A stretch of DNA of 64,000 nucleotides, taken from the NCBI RefSeq assembly GCF_000314795.2, contig NZ_KB373316.1, positions 310,001-374,000 of the forward strand. Reading direction: 5' to 3'. Every line of letters starts with the position of its first letter. The stretch's first letter is position 1. The position numbers and the translations under genes were made by a program. Positions 8,762-17,728 of the stretch are shown here, in pieces. Below the pieces are notes generated by a model. The model did not search any database, had not been told where the DNA came from, and saw only the letters and a list, made by a program, of their open reading frames with translations. This stretch comes from Streptococcus sp. F0442. Its GTDB lineage: Bacteria; Bacillota; Bacilli; Lactobacillales; Streptococcaceae.

Positions 8762-9520
8762 ATGACAGAACCAATTTTGCAAGTCAAGGACTTGTCGGTT
8801 TATTACAATAAAAAGAAGGCTTTAAATAGTGTCTCCTTGGACTTTGCTCCAAAAGAGATTACAGCCTTGATTGGTCCTTCAGGATCAGGGAAATCTACCC
8901 TTTTAAAAGCCATTAACCGCATGGGGGACCTTAACCATGAGGTTACAACCACAGGCACCATCCTCTACAACGGTCACAATATCTACGGACCACGGACCGA
9001 TACGGTCGAATTGCGTAAGGAAATCGGAATGGTCTTTCAACAGCCCAATCCCTTTCCAATGTCCATTTATGATAACGTGACCTACGGCTTGATGATCAAT
9101 GGTGTCAAGGACAAGGCTGTCTTGGATGAGGCGGTTGAAACCTCACTGAAACGCGCTTCCATCTGGGATGAAGTCAAGGATCGCCTGCATGATTCAGCGA
9201 TCGGACTTTCCGGTGGTCAACAGCAGCGGGTCTGTGTGGCGCGGGTCCTTGCGACCAGTCCAAAGATTATTCTTTTGGATGAACCAACTTCAGCGCTGGA
9301 CCCGATTTCAGCTGGGAAGATTGAAGAAACCTTGTATGGACTAAAAGACCGCTACACCATGCTTTTGGTGACACGTTCCATGCAACAAGCGAGTCGGATT
9401 TCTGATAAAACAGCCTTTTTCTTGGATGGCGATTTGATTGAGTACAATGATACCAACGAAATGTTCTTGAACCCAGCTAAGAAAGAAACAGAAGACTATG
9501 TCTCTGGTAAATTTGGATAG
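8762..9520 (+). CDS. pstB: phosphate ABC transporter ATPase PstB (second copy, H-loop Arg)
   Basis: Second Pst ATPase, 252 residues, with Walker [10 protein letters not shown], signature [14 protein letters not shown] and Walker [14 protein letters not shown]. The position of the switch histidine reads VTRSMQQAS, so it has Arg205 instead of the usual His (codon CGT at 9374-9376). In ABC ATPases loss of this histidine usually lowers hydrolysis at that site. The pair may therefore be an asymmetric heterodimer with one main catalytic site. It starts 29 nt after the first pstB. Confidence 0.95.
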   Translation: MTEPILQVKDLSVYYNKKKALNSVSLDFAPKEITALIGPSGSGKSTLLKAINRMGDLNHEVTTTGTILYNGHNIYGPRTDTVELRKEIGMVFQQPNPFPMSIYDNVTYGLMINGVKDKAVLDEAVETSLKRASIWDEVKDRLHDSAIGLSGGQQQRVCVARVLATSPKIILLDEPTSALDPISAGKIEETLYGLKDRYTMLLVTRSMQQASRISDKTAFFLDGDLIEYNDTNEMFLNPAKKETEDYVSGKFG

Positions 9521-9532
9521 GAAGAAAATAAA

Positions 9533-10186
9533 ATGTTACGAGTTCAATTTGAAGAAGATTTAGAAAAGTTGCATAACCAGTTTTATGCAATGGGAAATGA
9601 AGTGTTGACCCAAATCAATCGTACGGTCCGTGCTTTCGTGACCCATGACCGGGAATTGGCCCGCCAAGTCATCGAAGATGATACGGAGATCAACGAGTAC
9701 GAAGTGAAATTAGAGCGTAAATCCTTTGAGATTATCGCGCTTCAACAGCCCGTTTCACAAGACCTTCGTGTGGTTATGACGGTCTTAAAAGCGGTCTCAG
9801 ACTTAGAGCGGATGGGTGACCATGCGGTTTCAATCGCCAAAGCAACCATTCGCATGAAAGGTGAAGTCCGCATCCAATCTGTTGAAGAAGAGATCAGCAA
9901 GATGGGTCGTGAAGTTAAAGACTTTGTTGAAGCGACACTGGATGTTTACCTCAAAGGTGATGTGGATTTGGCTTATGACGTTGCTACACGGGATGAAGTG
10001 ATCAACCATTACTTTGATAGCATTCAAGAATTGGCGACAGAAGAAATCCGGAAGAATCCAGAGTCCATCGTGACCGGACGGGATTATTTCCAAGTGATCA
10101 ACTTCTTGGAACGTATCGGAGATTATGCAAAAAACATTTGTGAGTGGGTAGTTTACTTCGAAACAGGTAAAATTATCGAAATGTAG
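9533..10186 (+). CDS. phoU: phosphate signalling protein PhoU
   Basis: Cytoplasmic regulator that links Pst transporter state to the phosphate two-component system and limits uptake. The 217-residue helical protein has two PhoU repeats. The metal-binding segments are DLERMGDHAVSIAK (about residues 87-100) and FLERIGDYAKNICEW near the C-terminus. Last gene of the operon, 12 nt after pstB, followed by a terminator. Confidence 0.95.
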   Translation: MLRVQFEEDLEKLHNQFYAMGNEVLTQINRTVRAFVTHDRELARQVIEDDTEINEYEVKLERKSFEIIALQQPVSQDLRVVMTVLKAVSDLERMGDHAVSIAKATIRMKGEVRIQSVEEEISKMGREVKDFVEATLDVYLKGDVDLAYDVATRDEVINHYFDSIQELATEEIRKNPESIVTGRDYFQVINFLERIGDYAKNICEWVVYFETGKIIEM

Positions 10187-10210
10187 AATTGCTGAATCTT
10201 TTCGATCTCA

Positions 10211-10241
10211 GACAGGCATTCCAATGCTTGTCTTTTCTTTT
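10211..10241 (+). terminator. intrinsic terminator of pst-phoU
   Basis: GACAGGCATT pairs with AATGCTTGTC (one G-U pair) in a tight hairpin, followed by TTTTCTTT. Confidence 0.8.
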
Positions 10242-10253
10242 ATCTTGACTTTG

Positions 10254-10262
10254 TGATAAAAT
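10254..10262 (+). promoter_or_regulatory. extended -10 promoter of pepN
   Basis: TGA plus TAAAAT is an extended -10 element 52 nt before the pepN ATG, directly after the phoU terminator. Confidence 0.55.
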
Positions 10263-10314
10263 AGTTTTATGAGGGCTTTTAGTTGAAAAGCAAAGAAATT
10301 TAAAGGAGGAAATT

Positions 10315-12858
10315 ATGCAAGCAGTTGCACATTTTGTAGAAACATTCGTTCCAGAACATTACGAAGTGTTTTTGGATTTAAGTCGTAAAACAAAGATTTT
10401 TAGTGGTCGTGTGGTCATTACAGGTCAAGCCAAGGCGGACAAGATCTCGCTTCACCAAAAGGATTTGACCATCGAAACAGTAGAAGTAGCAGGTCAAGCC
10501 CGTCCATTTACGGTTGATGATGACAATGAAGCAGTCTATGTTGAATTAGAAGGAACAGGTCAAGTGACAGTTACTCTGACCTATTCTGGTAAGATCACAG
10601 ACAATATGACAGGGATTTACCCATCTTACTACAGCATTGATGGCGTGAAGAAGGAAGTCCTCTCTACCCAGTTTGAGAGCCATTTTGCGCGTGAAGCTTT
10701 TCCAAGTGTGGACGAGCCTGAAGCCAAAGCAACGTTCGATCTTTCTTTGAAATTTGACCAAGAAGAAGGTGAAATTGCCCTTTCAAATATGCCTGAAATC
10801 GACGTGGAAAACCGCAAAGAAACAGGAATTTGGAAATTTGCTACGACTCCACGGATGTCTTCTTACCTCTTGGCTTTTGCGGCTGGAGACCTTCAAGGAG
10901 TGACAGCTAAGACCAAGAATGGAACCCTAGTCGGTGTCTACTCTACCAAAGCTCACCCATTAGAAAACTTGGACTTCTCATTGGATATTGCCGTTCGTGC
11001 TATTGAATTTTATGAAGACTACTATGGCGTGAAGTATCCAATCCCTCAATCTCTTCATATCGCTCTTCCAGACTTCTCTTCCGGAGCGATGGAAAACTGG
11101 GGCTTGGTAACCTACCGTGAAGTCTACCTTCTAGTAGATGAAAACTCTACGGCCCAAAGCCGACAAACAGTAGCCTTGGTCGTAGCTCACGAATTAGCTC
11201 ACCAATGGTTTGGTAACCTCGTGACCATGAAATGGTGGGATGATCTTTGGTTGAATGAAAGCTTTGCCAATATGATGGAATATGTCAGCTTGGATGCCAT
11301 TGAACCAAGCTGGAATATCTTTGAAGACTTCCAAACAACTGGAGTGCCTGCTGCCTTGAAACGCGATGCTACAGATGGCGTTCAATCCGTCCATGTGGAA
11401 GTCAAACACCCAGACGAGATCAACACTCTCTTTGACCCAGCAATCGTTTACGCTAAGGGTAGCCGTCTCATGCACATGCTTCGCCGTTGGTTAGGCGATG
11501 ATGCCTTCCGTAAAGGTTTGAAGATCTACTTTGAAAAACACCAATACGGCAATACCATCGGTCGTGACCTTTGGGATGCTCTTGGTCAAGCTTCAGGTCG
11601 TGATGTCGCAGCCTTTATGGATTCTTGGTTGGAGCAACCAGGATACCCTGTTGTCTCAGCTTCTGTAGAGAACGATACCTTGATCATCCGTCAAGAGCAG
11701 TTCTTCATCGGAGAAAGAGAAGAAAAAGGCCGCAAGTGGGTTGTTCCATTAAATAGCAACTGGACAGGTATTCCAGATACCTTGGAAACAGAAGTCTTAG
11801 AAATTCCAAACTACAGTGCCTTGAAACAAGCTAATACCGGAGCTCTTCGCTTCAATACAGAAAATACGGCTCATTATATCAGTGATTACCGTGGGGAATT
11901 GTTGGAAGACATCCTTGCTGACCTTGCTAGCTTGGATAGCACTTCAAAATTACAAGTGGTTCAAGAACGCCGTCTCTTAGCGGAAAGTGGTCAAATTTCT
12001 TATGCAAGCCTCTTGCCAGTGATTGAACACTTGACAGAAGAAAGTTCCTACTTGGTTGTTTCAGCTGTTTCGAGCGTTTTAGCCGGAATCAGTCTCTTTG
12101 TGGATGAAGGAACTGAAACAGAAGCGGCCTTCCATGAGTTGTTGAAACGCTTGAACCGTTACAACTTTGAACGCTTGGGTCTAGAAGCTAAGCCTGGTGA
12201 AACAGAAGAAGACGAAAAAGTTCGTCAGCTAATGATTGCTAATATGATCAAGGCCAATGATGAAGCTGCAAAAGCTCAAGCGAGCGCTATCTTTGAAGCG
12301 CATGCAGATGATTTGGAAAAACTTCCAGCTGCCATCCGCCTGCAAATCTTGGTCAACCAAATCAAGCACCAGGAAACCAAGGAGCTTAGCCAACAATACC
12401 TGGATACTTATGTTAAGACAGTAGATGGAAACTTTAAACGCCAGTTGGCGGCTGCACTTTCTTACACCAAGGATGAGGAAACTTTGGAAGCTCTATTGAA
12501 GGAGTGGAAGAACAAGGATGTGGTGAAACCTCAGGACTTGGCTATGAGCTGGTACTACAACTTCTTGCACGATGACTTTACCCAAGGAAGAACTTGGAAT
12601 TGGGCGCGTGAAAACTGGGATTGGATCAAGAAAGCCCTCGGTGGTGATATGAGCTTTGATAAGTTTGTCATCTACCCAGCTAACTGTTTCAAGACCCGTG
12701 AACGCTTAAATGAATACAAGGCCTTCTTTGAGCCTCAATTGGATGATATGGCGATCAGCCGTAATATCAAGATGGGAATTAAAGAAATCGCGGCTCGAAT
12801 CGATCTTATCGAGCGGGAGAAAGCAGCTGTTGAAGCAGCGCTTCTATCCATGAAATAA
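10315..12858 (+). CDS. pepN: aminopeptidase N (M1 zinc metallopeptidase)
   Basis: Removes N-terminal residues from peptides in the cytoplasm, supporting amino-acid supply from imported oligopeptides. The M1 exopeptidase motif GAMENWG is near residue 260. The zinc site HELAHQWFGN has His292, Glu293 and His296, and the third ligand Glu315 lies in WLNESFA, fitting HExxH-x18-E. There is no signal peptide. Length of 847 residues is normal for streptococcal and lactococcal PepN. AAAGGAGG precedes the ATG. pepN upstream of ciaRH is a conserved streptococcal arrangement. Confidence 0.97.
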   Translation: MQAVAHFVETFVPEHYEVFLDLSRKTKIFSGRVVITGQAKADKISLHQKDLTIETVEVAGQARPFTVDDDNEAVYVELEGTGQVTVTLTYSGKITDNMTGIYPSYYSIDGVKKEVLSTQFESHFAREAFPSVDEPEAKATFDLSLKFDQEEGEIALSNMPEIDVENRKETGIWKFATTPRMSSYLLAFAAGDLQGVTAKTKNGTLVGVYSTKAHPLENLDFSLDIAVRAIEFYEDYYGVKYPIPQSLHIALPDFSSGAMENWGLVTYREVYLLVDENSTAQSRQTVALVVAHELAHQWFGNLVTMKWWDDLWLNESFANMMEYVSLDAIEPSWNIFEDFQTTGVPAALKRDATDGVQSVHVEVKHPDEINTLFDPAIVYAKGSRLMHMLRRWLGDDAFRKGLKIYFEKHQYGNTIGRDLWDALGQASGRDVAAFMDSWLEQPGYPVVSASVENDTLIIRQEQFFIGEREEKGRKWVVPLNSNWTGIPDTLETEVLEIPNYSALKQANTGALRFNTENTAHYISDYRGELLEDILADLASLDSTSKLQVVQERRLLAESGQISYASLLPVIEHLTEESSYLVVSAVSSVLAGISLFVDEGTETEAAFHELLKRLNRYNFERLGLEAKPGETEEDEKVRQLMIANMIKANDEAAKAQASAIFEAHADDLEKLPAAIRLQILVNQIKHQETKELSQQYLDTYVKTVDGNFKRQLAAALSYTKDEETLEALLKEWKNKDVVKPQDLAMSWYYNFLHDDFTQGRTWNWARENWDWIKKALGGDMSFDKFVIYPANCFKTRERLNEYKAFFEPQLDDMAISRNIKMGIKEIAARIDLIEREKAAVEAALLSMK

Positions 12859-12887
12859 GAAAATAATCGATACAAAATTTTGATATG

Positions 12888-12937
12888 ATACCTCTTAAGT
12901 AGACATGGTAAATAACCAAAATCTACTTAAGAGGTAT
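12888..12937 (+). terminator. perfect 16-bp inverted repeat downstream of pepN (probable terminator)
   Basis: ATACCTCTTAAGTAGA (12888-12903) and its exact reverse complement (12922-12937) flank an 18-nt loop and are followed by five T. It can terminate pepN. A perfect 16-bp repeat directly before a short interrupted frame could also be the trace of an insertion element end. Confidence 0.6.
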
Positions 12938-12941
12938 TTTT

Positions 12942-13007
12942 ATGTCTAGAAGAGAAAGATTTAGCCCATACGAGAAAGAACAGGCTAGTTTAGAATTTTT
13001 TAAGTAA
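12942..13007 (+). other. 21-codon open frame, possible remnant of a longer gene
   Basis: ATG at 12942 opens MSRRERFSPYEKEQASLEFF and stops at TAA 13005-13007. No ribosome site precedes it. The basic start resembles the N-termini of helix-turn-helix transposase subunits, but it is too short to assign. Its end overlaps the first TTTAAG of the downstream promoter, so it may be chance. Confidence 0.2.
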
Positions 13008-13042
13008 AAATTTAGGCCTGTTTAAGCCTTCTACAGTATAAT
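12999..13042 (+). promoter_or_regulatory. CiaR-type repeat promoter upstream of the ciaX-position gene and ciaRH
   Basis: TTTAAG at 12999 and 13021 are 22 bp apart, with a degenerate copy (ATTTAG) midway at 13010, so the period is 11 bp. The last copy is followed by exactly 10 nt and then TATAAT (13037-13042). The known CiaR-activated architecture is TTTAAG-N5-TTTAAG placed 10 nt before the -10. The middle copy deviates at one base. It suggests autoregulation of the operon by CiaR. Confidence 0.65.
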
Positions 13043-13117
13043 CGCCTTACTTAAAGGATCGAGCTCCCTTTAAAATTTAAAAGACAAGTACTTGTAAAAA
13101 AGATAAAAGGTAAAAAG

Positions 13118-13642
13118 ATGAATCAAAAAGAAACAAAACAACTAGTCGAAACGCAAGAATCCAAAGAAAAAATGGTCGTCCTCAAACGAAGTCCTAAGTG
13201 GTGGATCGGTATGGCAGCAGTTGGTGGATTGTTGGTCGGTGCTGGAAGTGGCTTTGGGGTCGGTGTCATCGCCTCACAATCTTCCAATTCTCAACAATTT
13301 TCTCAACCGGTTCAAACGGGTCAAAACCAAGGAACCAATCAGCAACAAAATAGTCAAAATGGCCATGCTTCACAAGGAAACCAGCAAAATGGCGGCCCAC
13401 AGGACGGCGGTCCTCAAGGCGGTGGTCCTCAAGGTGGTCCGCAAGGAGGTGGACCTGGTCAAATGCCACAGGAAGGCAATGGTGGCCCTCAAGGGAATGG
13501 TCCAGAAAATGGCATGAAGCAATCTGGCGGACAACAAGAAAGGAACCAGGATTCCTCTAACAAGTCCAGCAAAAAGAATTTGAAGAATAAAAACAAGACA
13601 AGTGACAGTCAAAGTAACAAGGAAAACACGACAAACTCATAA
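13118..13642 (+). CDS. Gly/Gln/Pro-rich membrane-anchored protein in the ciaX position
   Basis: I do not recognise a domain. The 174-residue product has about 28 charged cytoplasmic residues, then one hydrophobic Gly-rich membrane segment (about 29-51, WWIGMAAVGGLLVG onward). An extracellular region follows, dominated by Gln/Asn and by repeats of GGPQ type (about 88-125). The C-terminus is Lys/Ser/Asn-rich (KKNLKNKNK, then SQSNKENTTNS). It precedes ciaR in the position where S. mutans carries ciaX, but the sequence is low-complexity and homology cannot be claimed. AAAAGG lies upstream of the ATG. Probably a CiaR-controlled surface or accessory protein. Confidence 0.75.
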   Translation: MNQKETKQLVETQESKEKMVVLKRSPKWWIGMAAVGGLLVGAGSGFGVGVIASQSSNSQQFSQPVQTGQNQGTNQQQNSQNGHASQGNQQNGGPQDGGPQGGGPQGGPQGGGPGQMPQEGNGGPQGNGPENGMKQSGGQQERNQDSSNKSSKKNLKNKNKTSDSQSNKENTTNS

Positions 13643-13715
13643 AATAACCTTCCTCAGGCAGACTGAATTTGCTAGTAAAACAAGATTCGAAACTATAGGA
13701 AATGAAGGAAAGTCG

Positions 13716-13724
13716 TGTTATAAT
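13716..13724 (+). promoter_or_regulatory. internal extended -10 promoter before ciaR
   Basis: TGT plus TATAAT (13719-13724) lies 52 nt before the ciaR ATG. It gives a second possible transcription start independent of the CiaR-type promoter. Confidence 0.55.
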
Positions 13725-13776
13725 GATTAAGAATAGATTAGAAAGACTCACTCAGGAAAGAGAAGAGGAAGCCACG

Positions 13777-14457
13777 ATGATTAAAATTCTATTGGTCGAA
13801 GATGACCTTGGTTTATCAAATTCAGTATTTGATTTTTTAGATGATTTTGCAGACGTTATGCAGGTCTTTGACGGAGAAGAAGGTCTTTACGAAGCAGAAA
13901 GCGGGATCTATGATTTGATTCTGCTGGATCTCATGCTTCCTGAAAAAGACGGATTCCATGTTTTGAAAGAATTGCGTGAAAAAGGCGTGACAACCCCTGT
14001 TTTGATCATGACAGCTAAAGAAAGTCTGGATGACAAAGGGCATGGATTTGAGCTAGGAGCAGACGATTACCTCACTAAGCCTTTCTATCTTGAAGAGCTT
14101 AAGATGCGGATTCAAGCTCTCTTGAAGCGTTCAGGGAAGGTCAATGAAAATACCCTCAATTATGGCAATTTAAAGGTTAATTTATCCACTAATTCGACTT
14201 ACGTGGACGATAAGGAAGTGGAACTTCTTGGGAAGGAATTTGATCTTTTGGTCTATTTCCTTCAAAACCAAAATGTCATCCTTCCAAAGACCCAGATCTT
14301 CGATCGTCTCTGGGGCTTTGATAGTGACACAACCATCTCAGTGGTTGAAGTCTATGTTTCAAAAATCCGTAAGAAATTAAAAGGAACAGATTTTGTTGAG
14401 AACTTGCAAACATTACGCAGTGTGGGGTATATCTTAAAAGATGTTAACAAGGATTAA
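13777..14457 (+). CDS. ciaR: response regulator CiaR
   Basis: OmpR/PhoB-family response regulator of the CiaRH system, which controls competence, beta-lactam tolerance, envelope stress and small RNAs in streptococci. The receiver domain (1-115) has the acidic pocket EDD at 8-10, phospho-acceptor Asp51 in LILLDLMLP, and Lys in LTKPF. The C-terminal winged helix ends RSVGYILKD. The frame can be extended upstream to 13702, but ATG 13777 gives [10 protein letters not shown], the family start, after a GAGGAAG site. Length is 226 residues. It overlaps ciaH by 17 nt. Confidence 0.96.
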   Translation: MIKILLVEDDLGLSNSVFDFLDDFADVMQVFDGEEGLYEAESGIYDLILLDLMLPEKDGFHVLKELREKGVTTPVLIMTAKESLDDKGHGFELGADDYLTKPFYLEELKMRIQALLKRSGKVNENTLNYGNLKVNLSTNSTYVDDKEVELLGKEFDLLVYFLQNQNVILPKTQIFDRLWGFDSDTTISVVEVYVSKIRKKLKGTDFVENLQTLRSVGYILKDVNKD

Positions 14458-15796
14458 GAAAACCGTCGGGGAAGATGATTTTTCCTACTTCATCCGATAT
14501 TTTGGTCTCTTCACCTTGATATTCTCAGCCATGACCCTGATTATCATCCAGGTCATGCGCTCGAGTCTCTATACAACGGTCGATGAGAATCTCAAGACCC
14601 TGAGTCAGGATCCCTATTCCATTATAGCTATTGCCAACCGGGATCAGAAACAGTCTAATTCCAAAGAGGGTGATGAGCATGAGATGATGATGCCTGATCC
14701 TGATAAATCGGAACCAAAAGGAGATGTTACTTCCAATACGACTGTTGTTCTGCTGAATAAAAAATATCAAAACTTGACAACAGGAAATGGATTTTTAAAC
14801 TTCAAAACCGTAACCTTTGGCCGGAAACTGCTCAACAAAGTTTCCCAGCTCCAAATTACAAATAGTTACGGAAAAAAAGAAAGTTACCGGGCTTACATGA
14901 CGGATTTGGGCTTGTCTGATGACGGAGATAGCGACGTCAAGTATGCGGTCGTCATGACCAATATCAGTCAGCTAGAGCAGACCAGTGAGGAACACGAAAG
15001 CCAGATCGCACTCGTCATGATTTGCTTCTGGGGGATCTCCTTATTTGCGAGTCTCTTCCTTGCCCGTCTTAGCGTTAAGCCGCTTCTTGAGAGTATGCAA
15101 AAGCAAAAGGCTTTTGTAGAAAATGCTTCTCATGAGTTACGGACGCCTCTAGCAGTCCTTCAAAATCGCCTCGAAACGCTTTTTAGAAAGCCCGAAGCGA
15201 CCATTATGGAGTCAAGCGAGAGCATTGCATCTAGCTTGGATGAAGTGCGAAATATGAAGCTCTTGACCACCAACCTTCTCAATATTGCCCGAAGGGATGA
15301 CGGCTTGAAGCCAGAGATGGAAGATATTGAGCCAAGCTTTTTTGATCAGACTTTCTCGAATTTTGAGATTGTTGCTGAAGAAAATGATAAGATCTTTCGT
15401 GGAGACAATCAGGTGGACAAAGTCATTTGTTCTGATAGAACGCTCCTCAAGCAGTTGATGACTATTCTCTATGACAATGCCTTGAAATACACCGATGAAG
15501 ACGGTGAGATCCAGTTTGAAGTCCAGTTAAAGGACAGGAATCTCTTTCTAAGAGTGGTGGATAATGGTCCGGGGATTCGTGATGAGGATAAGAAACGAAT
15601 CTTTGATCGTTTTTACCGGGTGGACAAGGCCAGAACTCGTCAGAAAGGTGGATTTGGTTTGGGGTTATCGCTTGCCAAGCAGATCGTTGAAGCCTTTAAA
15701 GGGACTATTCAAGTTAAAGATAACAAACCCAAGGGGACTATCTTTGAAGTGAAGTTATTCACTAAGACGGAAAGTCGTAAAAAAAATCGTTTATAA
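14441..15796 (+). CDS. ciaH: sensor histidine kinase CiaH
   Basis: Membrane sensor kinase that phosphorylates or dephosphorylates CiaR. The first membrane helix is at about residues 22-42, followed by an extracytoplasmic sensor region to about 190 and a second helix near 195-212. The H-box ASHELRTPL carries the phospho-accepting His231. ATP-binding boxes are [26 protein letters not shown] and GFGLGLS. Length is 451 residues. The [12 protein letters not shown]-terminus is typical of CiaH. Confidence 0.96.
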   Translation: MLTRIKKTVGEDDFSYFIRYFGLFTLIFSAMTLIIIQVMRSSLYTTVDENLKTLSQDPYSIIAIANRDQKQSNSKEGDEHEMMMPDPDKSEPKGDVTSNTTVVLLNKKYQNLTTGNGFLNFKTVTFGRKLLNKVSQLQITNSYGKKESYRAYMTDLGLSDDGDSDVKYAVVMTNISQLEQTSEEHESQIALVMICFWGISLFASLFLARLSVKPLLESMQKQKAFVENASHELRTPLAVLQNRLETLFRKPEATIMESSESIASSLDEVRNMKLLTTNLLNIARRDDGLKPEMEDIEPSFFDQTFSNFEIVAEENDKIFRGDNQVDKVICSDRTLLKQLMTILYDNALKYTDEDGEIQFEVQLKDRNLFLRVVDNGPGIRDEDKKRIFDRFYRVDKARTRQKGGFGLGLSLAKQIVEAFKGTIQVKDNKPKGTIFEVKLFTKTESRKKNRL

Positions 15797-15825
15797 ATTT
15801 TTAAAAAAAGAAAAGAGGAAATCTT

Positions 15826-16212
15826 ATGACTTCAAAAATGTTGCATACTTGCCTTCGTGTAGAAAACTTGGAAAAATCAATCGCTTTTTACCAAGATGCA
15901 TTTGGTTTTGAGGAAAAACGTCGGAAGGATTTCCCAGACTACAAATTCACCATTGTGTATTTGGCCTTGCCTGGGGATGACTACGAGTTAGAATTGACTT
16001 ACAACTATGATCATGGTCCTTATGTCATCGGAGATGGCTATGCTCACGTAGCTTTGAGCACACCAGATTTAGAAGGTTTGCATGCAGAGCATAAGGCTAA
16101 AGGTTATGAAGTGACTGAACCAAAGGGGCTTCCAGGAACACCACCAAACTATTATTTCGTAGTAGATCCGGATGGTTATAAAGTTGAAGTTATTCGTGAG
16201 AAATCAATTTGA
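15826..16212 (+). CDS. gloA: lactoylglutathione lyase (glyoxalase I)
   Basis: Converts the methylglyoxal-thiol hemithioacetal to the lactoyl thioester, a methylglyoxal detoxification step. The 128-residue VOC-fold protein starts MTSKMLHTCLRVENLEKS. Probable metal ligands are the His in MLHT, the Glu in YELELTYN, the His in YAHVALS, and the Glu in KVEVI at the end. It begins 29 nt after ciaH behind AGAGGAAA, so it may be partly cotranscribed with ciaRH, and ends at its own strong terminator. Confidence 0.93.
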   Translation: MTSKMLHTCLRVENLEKSIAFYQDAFGFEEKRRKDFPDYKFTIVYLALPGDDYELELTYNYDHGPYVIGDGYAHVALSTPDLEGLHAEHKAKGYEVTEPKGLPGTPPNYYFVVDPDGYKVEVIREKSI

Positions 16213-16220
16213 TAATAACC

Positions 16221-16244
16221 AGGGCGACTGTCGCCCTCTTTTTT
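16221..16244 (+). terminator. intrinsic terminator after gloA
   Basis: AGGGCGA pairs perfectly with TCGCCCT around a 3-nt loop, followed by a T-rich run. Confidence 0.9.
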
Positions 16245-16287
16245 ATGAAAACATTTACAAAAAAGGACTGTTTTTTGGAGAGAAATT

Positions 16288-16296
16288 TGCTATAAT
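16288..16296 (+). promoter_or_regulatory. extended -10 promoter of pgdA
   Basis: TGC plus a perfect TATAAT (16291-16296) ends 6 nt before the pgdA ATG. Transcription would be expected to begin at or one base from the ATG. Confidence 0.7.
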
Positions 16297-16302
16297 AAAG
16301 TT

Positions 16303-17685
16303 ATGCGATTCAAACACACAAAAATTATTTTATTAATCCTTATAAATCTTCTTTTAGTTGGTCTTTTGTATATTGGTTACCAAAAGATTCAAAAATCACG
16401 AGAAAACAAGGCCTATCAGGACCAATTTTCTAAGGTAACCCAGCTAGAAGGAGCGGTGGAGAAAGGAAAAAATGTTCAGATTCAAGAAGGAATAATAGGG
16501 ACTTCCTATGTGACGGCTTATTATCCTACAAAAGATGGACAACCCGTTGAGATCATTAAAGAAAAGATCCAAGAAGACCTGAATCATTTAGGATCGGATG
16601 AGAAAACCAAGGAACCCAAGCATCTAACTTTCTACCATAGTGAAGAAGCAGCAGCTCCTTTTGTCGGCTATCATCCCATTCAGATCAAGCGGGCTGAGTA
16701 TCAGTACAGAAAAGGAAAATTCATCAAAGATGAGACGGTGAAGCTGCCTCTCTTTTACTTGGATGATGAGAACAATCCTCTGACCCTCAGCCAGGTTTTT
16801 GCGGATCCAGATGGAGCTAAGCAGATCTTTTTGGAAGAGTTGCAAGGCAATCTAGCCTTTCGTCAGCTGGATGAAGAGAGCATTGAGAAAATGGTCGCTC
16901 ATTTTGCAGAGTTAGATCTGAGCCAATGGGAATTTCAATATGAAAAAGGAAATTTCACCATTCCCTTTCCAACTGAGGTTAAGGGAGATGATACCTTTAC
17001 TGTTCCCTTGTCTAAATTCTATGATGTGATCGATACTGAACGGTTGCTTTCTGAAGATTTGGCCTCCTATCATTCTTATATTGAAGAGCGTCATCGCAAG
17101 ATGATTGCACTGACCTTTGATGATGGGCCGGATCCAACGACGACTCCTCAAGCTCTTTCTATCTTAAAGAAATACAATGCCAAAGCAACTTTCTTTATGG
17201 TTGGAAAAAATGTCAATGCTTACCCAGATATTGCCAAGCAAGTTCGTAAGGAAGGGCATCAGATTGGAAACCATACCTGGAATCACCCTCAATTACCAAA
17301 ATTGAGCTTAGACGGTGCTAAAAAAGAGATTCTAGATACTCAAGAAGCCATCCAAAAAGCGACAGGCGTCCAAACGAAGATCATGCGTCCACCATACGGA
17401 GCAATTAATAGTGCCATCCAATACGGGGTGGACCAATCCTATATTATGTGGGATGTGGATAGTTTAGACTGGAAGAGCCACAATACAACAGCCATTCTGA
17501 ATGAAGTAAAAAAAGCTGTCAAACCAGGTTCGATTATCCTCATGCATGATATCCATCAAACCACGATTGATGCTCTGCCAGCACTGCTTGACTATCTCAA
17601 AGCCCAAGGCTATACCTTTGTAACGGTCGATGAATTATTGAACTATCAACTTGAAAGTCATCGCATTTATTACAATGGAAATTAA
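16303..17685 (+). CDS. pgdA: peptidoglycan N-acetylglucosamine deacetylase PgdA
   Basis: Removes acetyl groups from GlcNAc in peptidoglycan, conferring lysozyme resistance. An N-terminal signal anchor (about residues 7-28) precedes an extracellular domain to about 265, then a polysaccharide deacetylase (NodB) domain. That domain has TFDDGPDP (Asp273 and Asp274), zinc ligands His324 and His328 in GNHTWNHP, MRPPYG, DVDSLDW and LMHDIH. Length is 460 residues, as in streptococcal PgdA. No Shine-Dalgarno precedes the ATG, and the -10 lies 6 nt upstream, so the mRNA is probably leaderless. Confidence 0.94.
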   Translation: MRFKHTKIILLILINLLLVGLLYIGYQKIQKSRENKAYQDQFSKVTQLEGAVEKGKNVQIQEGIIGTSYVTAYYPTKDGQPVEIIKEKIQEDLNHLGSDEKTKEPKHLTFYHSEEAAAPFVGYHPIQIKRAEYQYRKGKFIKDETVKLPLFYLDDENNPLTLSQVFADPDGAKQIFLEELQGNLAFRQLDEESIEKMVAHFAELDLSQWEFQYEKGNFTIPFPTEVKGDDTFTVPLSKFYDVIDTERLLSEDLASYHSYIEERHRKMIALTFDDGPDPTTTPQALSILKKYNAKATFFMVGKNVNAYPDIAKQVRKEGHQIGNHTWNHPQLPKLSLDGAKKEILDTQEAIQKATGVQTKIMRPPYGAINSAIQYGVDQSYIMWDVDSLDWKSHNTTAILNEVKKAVKPGSIILMHDIHQTTIDALPALLDYLKAQGYTFVTVDELLNYQLESHRIYYNGN

Positions 17686-17689
17686 CGTA

Positions 17690-17727
17690 AAAATCCTCTG
17701 CAGTTCCATTCACTAGCAGAGGATTTT
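17690..17727. terminator. bidirectional terminator between pgdA and the helicase gene
   Basis: A perfect 12-bp stem (17690-17701 with 17716-17727) around a 14-nt loop is flanked by A and T runs. It serves the convergent genes on both sides. Confidence 0.85.
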
Positions 17728-17728
17728 C

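Noticed and set aside
13084..13095. 12-bp palindrome ACAAGTACTTGT in the leader of the ciaX-position gene
   Set aside because: Short palindromes of this size are expected by chance in A/T-rich DNA and it has no clear relation to promoter elements.
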